Assembly (NCBI RefSeq): GCF_005860795.2
Contig: NZ_CP058350.1
Span: forward strand, 2,572,501-2,636,500
DNA length: 64,000 nucleotides
Direction: 5' to 3'
Source of the DNA: Peteryoungia desertarenae
Lineage (GTDB): Bacteria; Pseudomonadota; Alphaproteobacteria; Rhizobiales; Rhizobiaceae
The position numbers were made by a program, and so were the translations under genes. The notes beneath the pieces are model-generated. The model did not search any database. It was not told the origin of the DNA and saw only the letters and a list, made by a program, of their open reading frames with translations. Shown in pieces: positions 52,070-63,012 of the stretch (position 1 is the stretch's first letter; each line of letters starts with the position of its first letter).

Positions 52070-52996
52070 ATGGCTGAAATCACTGCAGCACTCGTAAAGG
52101 AACTGCGCGAAAAGTCCGGCGCAGGCATGATGGATTGCAAGAAGGCGCTCACCGAGAACAATGGCGATATCGAAGCTGCCATCGACTGGCTTCGCGCTAA
52201 GGGCATTGCCAAGGCCGACAAGAAGTCGGGCCGTACGGCTGCCGAAGGCCTGATCGGCATCAACGGCGCCGGTACTTCGGCCGTTGTCGTTGAAGTCAAT
52301 TCCGAAACCGATTTCGTTGCACGCAACGACGCCTTTCAGGACCTCGTCCGCGGTGTGGCTTCGGTTGCCATCGGCACCGACGGTTCCGTCGAGGCGATCG
52401 GCGCTGCCACCTATCCGGCCAGCGGCAAGACCGTCACCGACACGATCAAGGACGCGATCGCCCATATCGGCGAGAACATGACGCTGCGCCGCGCCGTCAA
52501 GCTCTCGGTTGAGGACGGCGTCGTCGCCACCTACATCCACAACGCCGTTGCTGACGGCCTGGGCAAGCTCGGCGTTCTCGTCGCGCTGAAGTCGACTGGC
52601 AACAAGGACGTTCTCGCTGCCGTCGGTCGTCAGGTCGCCATGCACATCGCCGCGACCAACCCGCTCGCCATCCGTGCGGAAGAAGTCGACGCCGCTGTTG
52701 CAGAGCGCGAGCGCAACGTCTTCATCGAACAGTCCCGCGCCTCCGGCAAGCCGGACGCCATCATCGAAAAGATGGTTGAAGGCCGTATGCGCAAGTTCTT
52801 CGAGGAGGTTGCCCTTCTCTCGCAGGCTTTCGTCATCAACCCGGACCAGACCGTCGGCGACGCCATAAAGGCAGCCGAAAGGGACGCTGGCGCTCCGATC
52901 GAAGTCACCGGCATGGCGCGCCTGCTGCTTGGCGAAGGCATCGAGAAGGAAGAAAGCGACTTCGCGGCAGAAGTTGCTGCTGCTGCCAAGGGCTGA
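52070..52996 (+). CDS. tsf: Elongation factor Ts
   Basis: A 308-residue EF-Ts, the nucleotide exchange factor of EF-Tu. The N-terminal UBA-like domain ([18 protein letters not shown]) and the core [14 protein letters not shown] are textbook. It lies 258 bases after rpsB with a hairpin and a palindrome in the gap, so it may have its own promoter in addition to read-through. Confidence 0.98.
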   Translation: MAEITAALVKELREKSGAGMMDCKKALTENNGDIEAAIDWLRAKGIAKADKKSGRTAAEGLIGINGAGTSAVVVEVNSETDFVARNDAFQDLVRGVASVAIGTDGSVEAIGAATYPASGKTVTDTIKDAIAHIGENMTLRRAVKLSVEDGVVATYIHNAVADGLGKLGVLVALKSTGNKDVLAAVGRQVAMHIAATNPLAIRAEEVDAAVAERERNVFIEQSRASGKPDAIIEKMVEGRMRKFFEEVALLSQAFVINPDQTVGDAIKAAERDAGAPIEVTGMARLLLGEGIEKEESDFAAEVAAAAKG

Positions 52997-53095
52997 TTGA
53001 CGTAAGTCCATTCCTTCCTAAGGAAAAATCCGGGCATCGCGTGACAACGCGGTGCCCTTCGTGTATCCGGCACAGAGTTGAATACGGGAGCTTTC

Positions 53096-53818
53096 ATGTC
53101 CGCCACGCCTATCTACAAACGCGTTCTTCTCAAGGCCTCAGGGGAAGCCCTGATGGGCAGCCAGGGGTTTGGTATAGACGTTGCCGTTGCAGATCGGATC
53201 GCCTCTGACATCGCCGAAGCGCGCAAGATGGGGGTAGAGGTCGGAGTGGTTGTCGGTGGCGGCAACATCTTCCGTGGCGTTGCCGTTGCTTCAAAGGGCG
53301 GTGATCGTGTGACCGGCGATCACATGGGCATGCTGGCGACAGTTATCAACGCACTGGCACTGGCAACCTCGCTGCGCAAGTTGGACATCGACACCGTTGT
53401 ACTGTCGGCGATCGCGATGCCCGAAATCTGCGAGAGCTTCTCCCAACGTGCAACGCTGTACCATCTGTCGCTCGGTCGTGTCGTGATTTTTGCCGGTGGT
53501 ACGGGCAACCCGTTTTTCACCACCGATTCCGCCGCGGCTCTGCGTGCGGCGGAGATGGGGGCGGAAGCCATCTTCAAGGGAACACAGGTAGACGGTATCT
53601 ATTCCGCTGATCCGAAAAAAGATCCCGACGCCACACGCTTTGACCGGCTGACGCATGATGAGGTGCTTCAAAAGGGATTGGCTGTGATGGACGTCGCTGC
53701 GGTAGCCTTGGCGCGCGAGAACCGTATTCCGATCATCGTCTTTTCCATTCACGATAAGGGCGGGTTTGGCAATATCCTGAAGGGCGCCGGCCACATGACC
53801 ATCGTCACCGACAATTGA
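53096..53818 (+). CDS. pyrH: UMP kinase
   Basis: A 240-residue hexameric UMP kinase of the amino-acid-kinase fold (RVLLKASGEALMG, VGGGNIFRG, FAGGTGNPFFTTDSAA). It phosphorylates UMP for RNA and nucleotide-sugar synthesis, including the UDP-sugars used by the lipid A genes downstream. The start at 53096 (MSATPIYKRVLL) has ACGGGAG upstream. Confidence 0.97.
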   Translation: MSATPIYKRVLLKASGEALMGSQGFGIDVAVADRIASDIAEARKMGVEVGVVVGGGNIFRGVAVASKGGDRVTGDHMGMLATVINALALATSLRKLDIDTVVLSAIAMPEICESFSQRATLYHLSLGRVVIFAGGTGNPFFTTDSAAALRAAEMGAEAIFKGTQVDGIYSADPKKDPDATRFDRLTHDEVLQKGLAVMDVAAVALARENRIPIIVFSIHDKGGFGNILKGAGHMTIVTDN

Positions 53819-53872
53819 ATGCCTTAGTGCCGCGACGAGTGGCACCTTCCTCAAGACTACGGGAGTACCATC

Positions 53873-54433
53873 ATGACTGCAGGGATTGATCTGAGTGATC
53901 TTAAGCGCCGCATGGACGGCGCAATCAACGCTTTCAAGCACGATATTGCCTCGCTGCGCACAGGTCGAGCATCCGGCAATATTCTGGATCCGGTAACGGT
54001 TGAGGCCTATGGATCGCGCATGCCCCTGAACCAGGTGGCGAATGTGACCGTGCCGGAGCCCCGTATGCTGGGTGTTTCGGTCTGGGACAAGTCGATGGTC
54101 AATGCCGTCGATCGCGCGATCCGCGAAGCCAATCTGGGCCTGAACCCGATCATCGACGGACAGAACCTGAGAATTCCGCTCCCGGAACTGAATGAGGAGC
54201 GTCGCAAATCGCTGGTGAAGATCGCCCATGACTATGCGGAAAAGGCCAAGGTGGCGATTCGCCATGTTCGTCGGGACGGCATGGACGGTCTGAAGAAAGC
54301 GGAAAAGGATGGTGCGATTTCGCAGGACGACAGCCGGAGCCAGTCGGACAAGGTGCAAAAGATGACCGATGAAACCATTTCTGAAGTCGACCGCTTGCTC
54401 GCCGACAAGGAAAAGGAAATCATGCAGGTCTAA
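53873..54433 (+). CDS. frr: Ribosome recycling factor
   Basis: A 186-residue RRF ([21 protein letters not shown], then [21 protein letters not shown]). It splits post-termination ribosomes with EF-G. CGGGAG precedes the ATG. Position between pyrH and uppS is the usual one. Confidence 0.98.
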   Translation: MTAGIDLSDLKRRMDGAINAFKHDIASLRTGRASGNILDPVTVEAYGSRMPLNQVANVTVPEPRMLGVSVWDKSMVNAVDRAIREANLGLNPIIDGQNLRIPLPELNEERRKSLVKIAHDYAEKAKVAIRHVRRDGMDGLKKAEKDGAISQDDSRSQSDKVQKMTDETISEVDRLLADKEKEIMQV

Positions 54434-54483
54434 TAAGACGGCCTTACCTGTCCTCCACCGCTTGCCATTGAGTCGGATACGCC

Positions 54484-55227
54484 ATGTCGATCGCCGAAAA
54501 CCGCATCGTTCCAGAGCATGTTGCCATCATCATGGATGGCAATGGTCGCTGGGCCAATGCACGGGGCCTGCCGAGAACGCTCGGGCATCGCAGCGGTGTC
54601 GAGACAGTGCGGGAGACGGTGAAGGCAGCAGGTGAGGCTGGCGTTCAATATCTTACCCTTTTCGCTTTCTCGTCCGAGAACTGGCGGAGACCGCCGGACG
54701 AGATCAACGAACTCTTCGGCCTCTTGAAGGCGTTTATCCGTCGCGATTTGGCGGAATTGCACAAGGCCAATGTTAAGGTGCGCATTATCGGCGAACGCGA
54801 GAACCTGCGTGTCGATATTCTAACGCTTCTTCTTGAGGCCGAGGAAACGACGCGCGAAAACACCGGCCTTACGCTTGTCATCGCCTTCAACTACGGTTCG
54901 CGTGACGAAATTGCCCGGGCCGCCGCAAGGCTGGCAACAGAAGTTGCTGCTGGACGGTTGAAGCCTTCAGAAATCAACGCCGATCTGATGAATCAGTACT
55001 TGGATACGGCGGGTATTCCGGATCCCGATCTGATTATCCGTACAAGTGGTGAGGAGCGGCTGTCGAACTTCCTTCTCTGGCAGGCGGCCTATGCTGAATT
55101 GATGTTTGTGCCGGATTTCTGGCCCGATTTCAGTCCGGAACTCTTCAAAGAATTGTTGGATCGGTTTGCAAAGAGAGACCGGCGTTACGGGGCGCTGTCG
55201 ACCAAGGCCGTGGCGGTCGGTCAGTGA
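54484..55227 (+). CDS. uppS: Isoprenyl transferase (undecaprenyl diphosphate synthase)
   Basis: A 247-residue cis-prenyltransferase making the lipid carrier for peptidoglycan and O-antigen. Catalytic Asp18 lies in [36 protein letters not shown] and [15 protein letters not shown] bind substrates. The stop overlaps the cdsA start codon. Confidence 0.97.
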   Translation: MSIAENRIVPEHVAIIMDGNGRWANARGLPRTLGHRSGVETVRETVKAAGEAGVQYLTLFAFSSENWRRPPDEINELFGLLKAFIRRDLAELHKANVKVRIIGERENLRVDILTLLLEAEETTRENTGLTLVIAFNYGSRDEIARAAARLATEVAAGRLKPSEINADLMNQYLDTAGIPDPDLIIRTSGEERLSNFLLWQAAYAELMFVPDFWPDFSPELFKELLDRFAKRDRRYGALSTKAVAVGQ

Positions 55228-56069
55228 TGGCGGCGATATCCCGAGAACTGACGCTTCGCATTTATTCGGCCATCGTGATGATTGCCGTGGTACTAGCATG
55301 TACTTGGTATGGTGGGCTGGCCTTCAGGCTTTTCGCCGTTGGTTTGGGGGTGCTCGTCTATTACGAGTGGTCCAAAATGACACGCCTTCAAGAGACAAGT
55401 CTGCGAGGCTACGCCTTTGGTTGGTTCGCGGTTATCGTCACCTTTGCCAATCTGTTGATTGGTGACGCGGCCTTGACCGTGCCCTTGATGGGCGGATTTG
55501 TCTTCACCGCCTGTTTGTTCTCCATGTTCGGAAACTGGACGCGTTGGCATGCCATCGGCATTCTTTATGCCAGCCTGAGTGCGGTTTCACTTTCGGCGAT
55601 CCGCGGCGATGACAGTGTCGGTTTTGTCGCGATGCTCTTCGTTTTTGCGGTTGTCTGGAGCACGGATATCCTGGCCTATTTCTTTGGACGGGCGATTGGC
55701 GGACCAAAGCTTGCTCCAAGAATTTCCCCCGGCAAGACTTGGTCGGGTGCGGTTGGCGGTACGTTCTCCGGTGTGGCTGCCGGAATGGTCGTCGCGCTTT
55801 CATATTTTCAGGTGAGCAGCATCTGGTTGCCGCTCATGGCCCTGTTTCTCTCCGTGTCCAGCCAGATCGGCGATCTTTTTGAGTCCTTCATCAAGCGTCG
55901 TTTTGGCGTGAAGGATTCCAGTCATCTGATTCCTGGTCACGGTGGCGTGATGGATCGGGTGGACGGCCTTGTATTTGCCTGTTTTGCCACTTTCTTTCTG
56001 GCAATCGGCTTTTCGGCTGCCGGAGGTACCCCGGTTACGTCACTGGGGGCCTTTCTTCTCGGGCGCTAA
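55227..56069 (+). CDS. cdsA: Phosphatidate cytidylyltransferase
   Basis: A 280-residue polytopic membrane enzyme making CDP-diacylglycerol. The C-terminal signature FIKRRFGVKDSSHLIPGHGG followed by MDRVDG is complete. The ATG at 55227 shares its A with the uppS TGA; a GTG one codon earlier is possible. About eight hydrophobic segments are visible. Confidence 0.96.
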   Translation: MAAISRELTLRIYSAIVMIAVVLACTWYGGLAFRLFAVGLGVLVYYEWSKMTRLQETSLRGYAFGWFAVIVTFANLLIGDAALTVPLMGGFVFTACLFSMFGNWTRWHAIGILYASLSAVSLSAIRGDDSVGFVAMLFVFAVVWSTDILAYFFGRAIGGPKLAPRISPGKTWSGAVGGTFSGVAAGMVVALSYFQVSSIWLPLMALFLSVSSQIGDLFESFIKRRFGVKDSSHLIPGHGGVMDRVDGLVFACFATFFLAIGFSAAGGTPVTSLGAFLLGR

Positions 56070-56093
56070 CCCGCACATAGACGGAAACAGATA

Positions 56094-57227
56094 ATGGACC
56101 ATATCAACGCAGTCTTTGGCTTTCTCGGTGGCAGCCTGCTTCCCAGTATCATCATTCTGTCTTTACTGGTGTTCATTCATGAGATGGGCCACTACCTGGC
56201 AGGCCGTTGGTCGGGCATACGCGTGATGGCCTTTTCCGTTGGCTTTGGCCCGGAAATCCTCGGCTATACAGATTCGCACGGAACCCGTTGGAAACTTTCA
56301 CTGATTCCTCTGGGTGGCTATGTTCGTTTCTTCGGTGACGCGGATGTTGCCAGCCAGCCGGACAGCGACGAGCTTCGGGATCTCACACCCGAGGAGCGGG
56401 CGCAGACGCTGTCAGGGGCGCCTCTTTGGAAGAGGGCCTTCACGGTTGCGGCAGGTCCACTTGCAAACTTCCTTCTGGCCATCGTCATTTTTGCCGGCGT
56501 GTTCGGCTTCAACGGAAAAATGGTTGCGGATCCGATCGTCGCAGAAGTGCGGGCCGGCAGTGCTGCTGATGCCGCAGGTGTGCGGCCTGGCGATCTCCTG
56601 CTCTCCCTTGATGACAAGAGCATCCAAACCTTCGACGATGTTATCCGCTATATCTCCATGCGCCCTGAGGTTCCGGTTGTCATGACCGTCCAGCGCGATG
56701 ACGCCGTCCTGACACTCGACGTAACGCCGCGGCGGACAGTCACGACAGATCGTTTCGGCAACGAACATGAGGTTGGGCAGATCGGCATCGTCATCGACCA
56801 GCAAAGCGCAAACTTCCGTGTGGAGGAGCTGAACTGGGGGCAGGCGATTGTCGAGGGTGTGCGTCAGACAGGTCATATCGTGACCGGGACTTTTGACTAC
56901 CTCGCCAATGTCTTTTCGGCGCGCATGAGCCCCGACCAGATCGGTGGACCCATACGTATCGTGGAAACATCTGGACAGATGGCAACGCTCGGCGTTCTGG
57001 CGCTTCTCAACCTCGCTGCGGTGCTGTCGGTATCTCTGGGATTGTTGAATTTGATGCCAGTTCCGGTCCTTGACGGTGGTCACTTGCTTCTTTACGCCAT
57101 CGAGGCAATACGTGGAAAACCGTTAGGGCAGGCGACACAGGAATATGCCTTCCGCATCGGCTTTGCCATGATACTGTCTCTGATGGTTTTCGCCACATGG
57201 AATGACATAAGCCGATTGATCGGTTGA
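56094..57227 (+). CDS. rseP: RseP-type site-2 zinc metalloprotease
   Basis: A 377-residue inner-membrane M50 protease with the zinc motif HEMGH (His29, Glu30, His33), a PDZ domain (about residues 135-215, GSAADAAGVRPGDLLLSLDD) and the third ligand region PVPVLDGGHLLLYAIE near the C-terminus. It performs intramembrane cleavage of anti-sigma factors and remnant signal peptides. It sits between cdsA and bamA as in most proteobacteria; one PDZ domain is clear against two in E. coli. Confidence 0.95.
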   Translation: MDHINAVFGFLGGSLLPSIIILSLLVFIHEMGHYLAGRWSGIRVMAFSVGFGPEILGYTDSHGTRWKLSLIPLGGYVRFFGDADVASQPDSDELRDLTPEERAQTLSGAPLWKRAFTVAAGPLANFLLAIVIFAGVFGFNGKMVADPIVAEVRAGSAADAAGVRPGDLLLSLDDKSIQTFDDVIRYISMRPEVPVVMTVQRDDAVLTLDVTPRRTVTTDRFGNEHEVGQIGIVIDQQSANFRVEELNWGQAIVEGVRQTGHIVTGTFDYLANVFSARMSPDQIGGPIRIVETSGQMATLGVLALLNLAAVLSVSLGLLNLMPVPVLDGGHLLLYAIEAIRGKPLGQATQEYAFRIGFAMILSLMVFATWNDISRLIG

Positions 57228-57420
57228 CGATCTGCTTGTATGGGAAATTACGATTTGTTTACTATGTTTCAGAGCGATAGTGGCGATTGAGCCACGTCAA
57301 AGAACGAAGTAAACGCATTTTAACGTCTAGGCTTGCTTGTAGGGTAAAACCCGGTAAAACCACAAACAGGTCGGAGTCGGGCACGACCGCGGGATAATGG
57401 GAAGAAGGTATAGTACACAT

Positions 57421-59748
57421 ATGAAAACTGGTTCGAGACTATTGAACGCAGTGTCAGCCGTTGCGCTGTCTGCTGGTGTCGTGTCTTCGGGCGCAGGTGT
57501 GGCATTGCTCGCATCGACTGTTGCTGCTGAGGCTGCCGTTATCCAGCGTATCGACGTACGCGGCGCTGAACGGGTTGGTGCGGATGCTGTTCGCTCGAAC
57601 ATTTCGATCCGTCCCGGTCAGAATTTTTCAAATGCCGATATTGATGCTTCCGTGAAGCAACTCTTCGAGACAGGTTTTTTCTCAGACGTGCGGATTTCCG
57701 TATCGGGCAGTACCCTCGTTGTGACCGTGACGGAGAACGAACTGATCAATCAGGTGGTGTTCAACGGCAACCGGAAGATCAAGGACGATCGCTTGTCGAC
57801 GATTGTTCAGAGCAGGGCTCTGGGGCCTTACAGTGATGCGCTTGTTAGTGCCGACATTCAGCGTATTCGTGAAGCTTACGCAGCCATCGGGCGTAATGAC
57901 GTCGAGGTCACGACCCAGGTCGTTCCGGTTGGTCAGAACCGCGTCAATCTTGCCTATGTGATCAACGAAGGAGATCGCACCAAGATCCGCGACATCAATT
58001 TCGTTGGGAACAATGCCTATTCGGACGGTCGTCTTGCTGCCGTGTTGCAGACCAAGGAGTCCGGTATCTTTTCGTTCCTGACCCGAAAGGATGTCTTTAA
58101 CGAAGATAAGCTCCGTGCCGATGAAGAGGCCCTGCGGCAGTTCTATTATAACAACGGCTATGCTGATTTCCGTGTCATCTCATCTGATGCGACGTTGAAT
58201 GAAGCGACAAACGAATACACCGTCACCATTACCGTTGACGAAGGTCAGCGCTACCGCTTTGGCGAAGTGCGCGTCGAATCGACGGTTGATGGCGTGGATG
58301 CGGCAGACCTGGAGCGCTTGCTGGAGTCGCGCGCCGGTGACACGTACAGCGCTCGTGACGTGCAGCGGTCGATGGAAGCGATCTCGCGTCGTGTGTCCTC
58401 TCTCGGCTATCCTTTCGCCCGCGTCGTCCCGCGTGGCGATCGGAATTTCGAAAACAACACGATTGGCGTGACCTATCTGGTAGACCAGGGTGAGCGCGCT
58501 TATGTCGAACGTATCGAAATCCGCGGTAACACGCGTACGCGTGACTATGTTGTTCGTCGCGAGTTCGACATCTCCGAAGGTGATGCATTCAATCAGGAGG
58601 TCATCTCGCGGGCCAAGCGTCGTCTGGAAGCTCTGGGCTATTTCTCGACAGTCAACATTTCGACCCAGCAGGGTTCGGCTTCGGATCGTGTTGTGATTGT
58701 CGTTGATGTTGTCGATCAGGCGACAGGCTCTTTTGGTATCGGTGCTGGCTACTCGGTTGGCGGTGATGGCTTGATCCTGGAGGCTTCGGTAGAAGAGAAG
58801 AACTTCCTCGGTCGTGGCCAGTTCATTCGCGTCGCTGCGGGTGGCGGTCTGGAGTCCAACAGGACCTACAATTTCTCGTTCACTGAACCCTATTTCCTTG
58901 GTTATCGTCTGGCGGCAGGTTTCGATGTGTTTCGCAGCGAAACGAGCAGCAACGCGAACTACGACTATGAAGAGCAGGGCGGCACTGTTCGCGTGACCGC
59001 GCCGATCACGGAAGATCTGGCGACGACGTTCCGCTACACCTACAAGGAACTGACCTATACGCTTGACGGGAACCTGTCCGCTCTGTCAGTGCCCTACCAG
59101 AATCTCATTGCAAAGCGTGAGTTCCAGCAGTCGATCCTTGGTCATTCGATCGTCTACAACACGATTGATGACCGGAATAATCCGCGCGAAGGGCTCTATG
59201 CGAGCTTTACGCATGAATATGCTGGATTGGGCGGAGACTCCGATTACTACAAGGTTTACGGCAAATTCCGTTACTATCAGACGCTGTCGGATGAGTTCGA
59301 TATCGTCGGTTCGGTTGGCGGCTCCGCAGGCCACGTAGTTGCGACCGGAGACAACCTGAACGTCTTCGAACAGTTCCAGATCGGCGGTCGTGAGATCCGT
59401 GGCTTCAAGAACAACGGTATTGGTCCGCGTGCGGGTAATGACTCGATTGGGGGGACGACTTACTTCACTGCCTCCGCTGAGGCGACGTTCCCGATGCCAT
59501 TCCTGCCGCAGGACTTGAACTTCCGTGGCGCCGTTTTCGCTGATGCGGGAACGCTCTATGGCAATGACGTTGTGACTGGGTCTTCTGCTGTCGTGGGAAC
59601 CGATATGTCGATGCGCGCATCGGTAGGTGCCGGTATTGTTTGGCTTTCGCCATTCGGCCCGTTGCGGTTTGATTACGCCGTACCGGTCATGAAGGAAGAC
59701 TTCGACAAGGAGCAGAACTTCCGCTTCAGCATGGCAAACCAGTTCTAA
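57421..59748 (+). CDS. bamA: BamA, outer-membrane protein assembly factor
   Basis: A 775-residue Omp85 protein with a signal peptide (cleaved near [12 protein letters not shown]), five POTRA repeats over about residues 38-365, and a C-terminal barrel ending in FRFSMANQF with the terminal Phe. [14 protein letters not shown] belongs to the conserved loop region of the barrel. The ATG at 57421 ([11 protein letters not shown]) is preferred over one eight codons earlier because it gives a standard signal sequence. The 193-base gap after rseP may hold a promoter, but I could not settle on one. Confidence 0.96.
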   Translation: MKTGSRLLNAVSAVALSAGVVSSGAGVALLASTVAAEAAVIQRIDVRGAERVGADAVRSNISIRPGQNFSNADIDASVKQLFETGFFSDVRISVSGSTLVVTVTENELINQVVFNGNRKIKDDRLSTIVQSRALGPYSDALVSADIQRIREAYAAIGRNDVEVTTQVVPVGQNRVNLAYVINEGDRTKIRDINFVGNNAYSDGRLAAVLQTKESGIFSFLTRKDVFNEDKLRADEEALRQFYYNNGYADFRVISSDATLNEATNEYTVTITVDEGQRYRFGEVRVESTVDGVDAADLERLLESRAGDTYSARDVQRSMEAISRRVSSLGYPFARVVPRGDRNFENNTIGVTYLVDQGERAYVERIEIRGNTRTRDYVVRREFDISEGDAFNQEVISRAKRRLEALGYFSTVNISTQQGSASDRVVIVVDVVDQATGSFGIGAGYSVGGDGLILEASVEEKNFLGRGQFIRVAAGGGLESNRTYNFSFTEPYFLGYRLAAGFDVFRSETSSNANYDYEEQGGTVRVTAPITEDLATTFRYTYKELTYTLDGNLSALSVPYQNLIAKREFQQSILGHSIVYNTIDDRNNPREGLYASFTHEYAGLGGDSDYYKVYGKFRYYQTLSDEFDIVGSVGGSAGHVVATGDNLNVFEQFQIGGREIRGFKNNGIGPRAGNDSIGGTTYFTASAEATFPMPFLPQDLNFRGAVFADAGTLYGNDVVTGSSAVVGTDMSMRASVGAGIVWLSPFGPLRFDYAVPVMKEDFDKEQNFRFSMANQF

Positions 59749-59798
59749 GACTGGAATTCCAGAACTGCTGGCATGTCGACGTTCTGGAGCGTTTGCTG

Positions 59799-60863
59799 AT
59801 GGATCATAATCATTTCTTTCCGCCCCATGAGGGGGTGACGCTCGCGTCACTTGCCGAACAGATTGGGGCGGAACTCCTCGACAAAACACAAGGCGAACGG
59901 ATCATCAGATCCGTGTCCCCTGTTGCCCGCGCAAAAGAGGGCGATATTTGTTACATCCTGTCGCGCCGTAACAAGGATGAATTGGTCAGTTGTAACGCTT
60001 CGGCCATCGTGTGCGACAAAGCACTGTCCGGCCTTGTTCCGTCGCATATTCCGATCCTGCTATGCAAAGCGCCGAACACAGCCTTTGCGCTTGCCGGAGC
60101 GATACTTCATCCTCAGGCCTTGCGCCCTGCGTCACTCGGTTTTGACGGACCAGAAATTTCTCCGCAGGCCAGCATTCACCCGTCAGCCAAACTCGAAGCG
60201 GGCGTTCGTGTAGAGGCGTCAGCCGTTATCGGGGCCGATGCGGAGATTGGCTCCGGCACGTTGATTGGAGCCGGTGCCTTTATCGGGGCTGGCGTGAAGA
60301 TCGGGCGCGACTGCACGATTGCCGGGGGCGCAAGCGTTCAGGTTGCGCTCATCGGCAACAACGTGATCATCCATAATGGGGCTCGGATCGGTCAGGATGG
60401 CTTTGGCTATGCGCCTGGTCCGCGCGGCATGATCAAGATCGTTCAGGTTGGTCGGGTGATCATCCAGGATCATGTGGAGATCGGTGCGAATACCACGATC
60501 GATCGCGGGACCATGGATGACACGGTGATCGGTGAGGGCACCAAGATCGATAATCTGGTTCAGATTGGCCATAATGTGCGAATTGGTCGCCATTGCGGGA
60601 TCGTAAGCCAGGTCGGCATTGCTGGCAGTACCCGCATTGGCGATGGGGTCATGATCGGGGGAGCCGCTGGCGTGAATGGCCACATCACCATTCACGATGG
60701 TGCCCAGATCGCGGCCATGAGCGGCGTCCTGTCGGATGTTCCACCCGGCGAAAGATATGGTGGAGTGCCGGCCCGCCCATTGAAAGACTATTTGCGCGAA
60801 GTGGCGGAAACACTCAGCCGCTACGATGCCCGCGCCAAGGAAAAGGGAGCCCGCAATGACTGA
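59799..60863 (+). CDS. lpxD: UDP-3-O-acyl-glucosamine N-acyltransferase
   Basis: A 354-residue LpxD adding the second acyl chain in lipid A synthesis. The N-terminal uridine-binding domain (about 1-100) is followed by a left-handed beta-helix of hexapeptide repeats with the catalytic-His region [17 protein letters not shown] and [12 protein letters not shown]. The ATG at 59799 follows GGAG. The fabZ start lies inside its last codons (8-base overlap). Confidence 0.96.
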   Translation: MDHNHFFPPHEGVTLASLAEQIGAELLDKTQGERIIRSVSPVARAKEGDICYILSRRNKDELVSCNASAIVCDKALSGLVPSHIPILLCKAPNTAFALAGAILHPQALRPASLGFDGPEISPQASIHPSAKLEAGVRVEASAVIGADAEIGSGTLIGAGAFIGAGVKIGRDCTIAGGASVQVALIGNNVIIHNGARIGQDGFGYAPGPRGMIKIVQVGRVIIQDHVEIGANTTIDRGTMDDTVIGEGTKIDNLVQIGHNVRIGRHCGIVSQVGIAGSTRIGDGVMIGGAAGVNGHITIHDGAQIAAMSGVLSDVPPGERYGGVPARPLKDYLREVAETLSRYDARAKEKGARND

Positions 60864-61323
60864 AGCCGCAAAAAGCGAGCTGGGTTCGGCTGATATTCTC
60901 GAAATCATGAAGCTGTTGCCGCATCGCTATCCGTTCTTGCTGGTGGACCGGATCATTGAGATCGACGGCGACAACTCGGCGATCGGCATCAAGAATGTGA
61001 CGGCAAACGAGCCGCACTTTACCGGCCATTTCCCTGATTCTCCCATTATGCCCGGTGTCTTGTTGATCGAAGGCATGGCCCAGACCGCAGGCGCCATCTG
61101 CGCGCGTCATCAAGGTGAAGGTGGAAACCTCGTCTACTTCATGACAATCGACAACGCCCGCTTCCGCAAGCCGGTCGTCCCAGGCGATCGCGTGGAGTTT
61201 CACGTTACGAAGCAAAAACAGCGCGGTAATATCTGGAAATTCCATTGTGATGCCAAAGTTGATGGGCAATTGGCAGCAGAAGCTGATATTGGCGCGATGA
61301 TCATGCGCAAGGAATCCAAATGA
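60856..61323 (+). CDS. fabZ: 3-hydroxyacyl-ACP dehydratase
   Basis: A 155-residue hot-dog dehydratase of fatty acid synthesis. The catalytic His is in [19 protein letters not shown] and the Glu in [11 protein letters not shown]. The start at 60856 ([11 protein letters not shown]) overlaps lpxD by eight bases and GGGAG lies just upstream. lpxA overlaps its stop by four bases. Confidence 0.97.
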   Translation: MTEAAKSELGSADILEIMKLLPHRYPFLLVDRIIEIDGDNSAIGIKNVTANEPHFTGHFPDSPIMPGVLLIEGMAQTAGAICARHQGEGGNLVYFMTIDNARFRKPVVPGDRVEFHVTKQKQRGNIWKFHCDAKVDGQLAAEADIGAMIMRKESK

Positions 61324-62135
61324 CCCGTATTGCAGCCAGCGCCGTCATTCATCCGATGGCGGTCGTCGAAGATGGTGCAACCATCGGCGACAACGTCCGG
61401 ATTGGGCCCTTCTGCCATATTGGACCGGAAGTCGTCCTAGGCGACGGCTGCGAGCTGATTTCCAATGCGGTCGTGACTGGCAAGACCGTCATCGGTCGCA
61501 ACGCCAGGATTTTTCCTTGCGCCGTCATTGGCGGTGAATCGCAGAGCATTCACAAGGAAGGCTCGGATAACACGCTGACCATCGGTGACAACTGCACAAT
61601 GCGTGAAGGTGTGACGATGAATGCCGGCACCAAGGGTGGCGGTGGCAAGACGGTTGTTGGCAACAACAATCTGTTCCTGGCCAACTCCCATGTCGCACAT
61701 GACTGCATTCTGGCTGATAACATCATCATGTCGAACAACGTGATGCTGGCTGGTCACGTCATCGTCGAAGATCGCGTTATCCTGGGCGGTGGCTCCGCCG
61801 TACACCAGTTTACCCGCATCGGGCGCCAGGCATTCATCGGTGGCCTTTCGGCGGTGAGCTATGATGTCATTCCCTATGGCATGTTGAACGGGAATCCCGG
61901 GGTTCTGGCAGGTCTGAACGTTGTCGGGATGACCCGTGCCGGCATCGACCGACCGGTCATTCACAAGGTTCGTCGTGCGTTCAAGGATATCTTTGAAGCA
62001 GAAGGTTCAGCGCGTGCCAATGCTGCCGCCATTCGAGAGCAGTATCTCGATTGCGCGCAGGTGATCGAGATCCTCGATTTCATTGCGGCCGATAGTGACC
62101 GCGCCCTGTCATCGCCGCATCGCGGCAAGAGTTGA
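61320..62135 (+). CDS. lpxA: UDP-N-acetylglucosamine O-acyltransferase
   Basis: A 271-residue LpxA, first acyltransferase of lipid A synthesis. It is a beta-helix protein with [17 protein letters not shown], the catalytic-His region [14 protein letters not shown], and [20 protein letters not shown]. The ATG overlaps the fabZ stop (ATGA). Confidence 0.97.
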   Translation: MTRIAASAVIHPMAVVEDGATIGDNVRIGPFCHIGPEVVLGDGCELISNAVVTGKTVIGRNARIFPCAVIGGESQSIHKEGSDNTLTIGDNCTMREGVTMNAGTKGGGGKTVVGNNNLFLANSHVAHDCILADNIIMSNNVMLAGHVIVEDRVILGGGSAVHQFTRIGRQAFIGGLSAVSYDVIPYGMLNGNPGVLAGLNVVGMTRAGIDRPVIHKVRRAFKDIFEAEGSARANAAAIREQYLDCAQVIEILDFIAADSDRALSSPHRGKS

Positions 62136-62139
62136 TAGC

Positions 62140-63012
62140 ATGGCGGCGGCAGGCAATCAGGGCCGGCTGGCGATTATCGCAGGTAGTGGAAAACTGCCGT
62201 TGTTTCTGGCCCAGGCGTCCCGTGCTGCGGGTGAGGATCCTTTTGTGATCCGCCTGAAAAATGAAGCCGACCCGATTTGGGAAGGCTTTGACAATGCTGT
62301 GATTGGTGTTGGCGATATGTCGGGCCTGTCTGGGTTGTTTGCGTCTCACGATATTGGCCGCGTTGTTATGTCGGGCGCAGTCAAGAAACGTCCGTCGTTC
62401 CGCGAGATATCTCCGACCTGGAAATCCCTGTCCAAAGTTCCTGCCGTTTTGCGGACCCTTATGGCTGGCGGGGATGACGCAGTCTTGAAGATGGTCATCG
62501 AGCTCATAGAGGCACAAGGCTGCCAGGTCATAGGCGCCCATGAGATCCTGCCGGATCTGCTCGCCGAAGTTGGCGCGTTTGGAGACATCCTGCCCACGTC
62601 GGACGACCTTCGGGATATCGAGCGTGGAGCCGAGGCGGCAGAAGCACTCGGGCGCCTTGATGTGGGGCAGGGAGCCATCAGTGTTGGCGGCAGGATTGTG
62701 GCTCTCGAAGGCGTCGAAGGTACGGATGCCATGCTGAAACGCGTTGCGGAATTGAGGGCGGAGGGACGGATTTCCCAAAGGCGCAAGGGCGTCCTCGTCA
62801 AGCTCTGCAAGCCGCAGCAGGACATGAGAGCCGATCTTCCCTCTATCGGTGTCTCGACCGTAAAGAATGCTAGAGCCGCAGGTCTTGCAGGCATTGCAGT
62901 GGAAGCGGGCAGGGCACTTGTCATCGAGCGCGAGGTCATGGTGGCAGCCGCCAATGAGGCAGGCCTTTTTGTCATGGGCATTGATCGTGGTTTGAAGGAT
63001 AAACATGCATGA
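62140..63012 (+). CDS. lpxI: UDP-2,3-diacylglucosamine diphosphatase LpxI
   Basis: A 290-residue LpxI (DUF1009), which makes lipid X from UDP-diacylglucosamine. It replaces the unrelated LpxH in many alphaproteobacteria. LAIIAGSGKLPLFLAQA at the N-terminus and the later AISVGGRIVALEGVEGTDAM and KLCKPQQDMRADLPSIG are typical. The ATG at 62140 lies four bases after the lpxA stop. lpxB overlaps its stop by four bases. Confidence 0.94.
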   Translation: MAAAGNQGRLAIIAGSGKLPLFLAQASRAAGEDPFVIRLKNEADPIWEGFDNAVIGVGDMSGLSGLFASHDIGRVVMSGAVKKRPSFREISPTWKSLSKVPAVLRTLMAGGDDAVLKMVIELIEAQGCQVIGAHEILPDLLAEVGAFGDILPTSDDLRDIERGAEAAEALGRLDVGQGAISVGGRIVALEGVEGTDAMLKRVAELRAEGRISQRRKGVLVKLCKPQQDMRADLPSIGVSTVKNARAAGLAGIAVEAGRALVIEREVMVAAANEAGLFVMGIDRGLKDKHA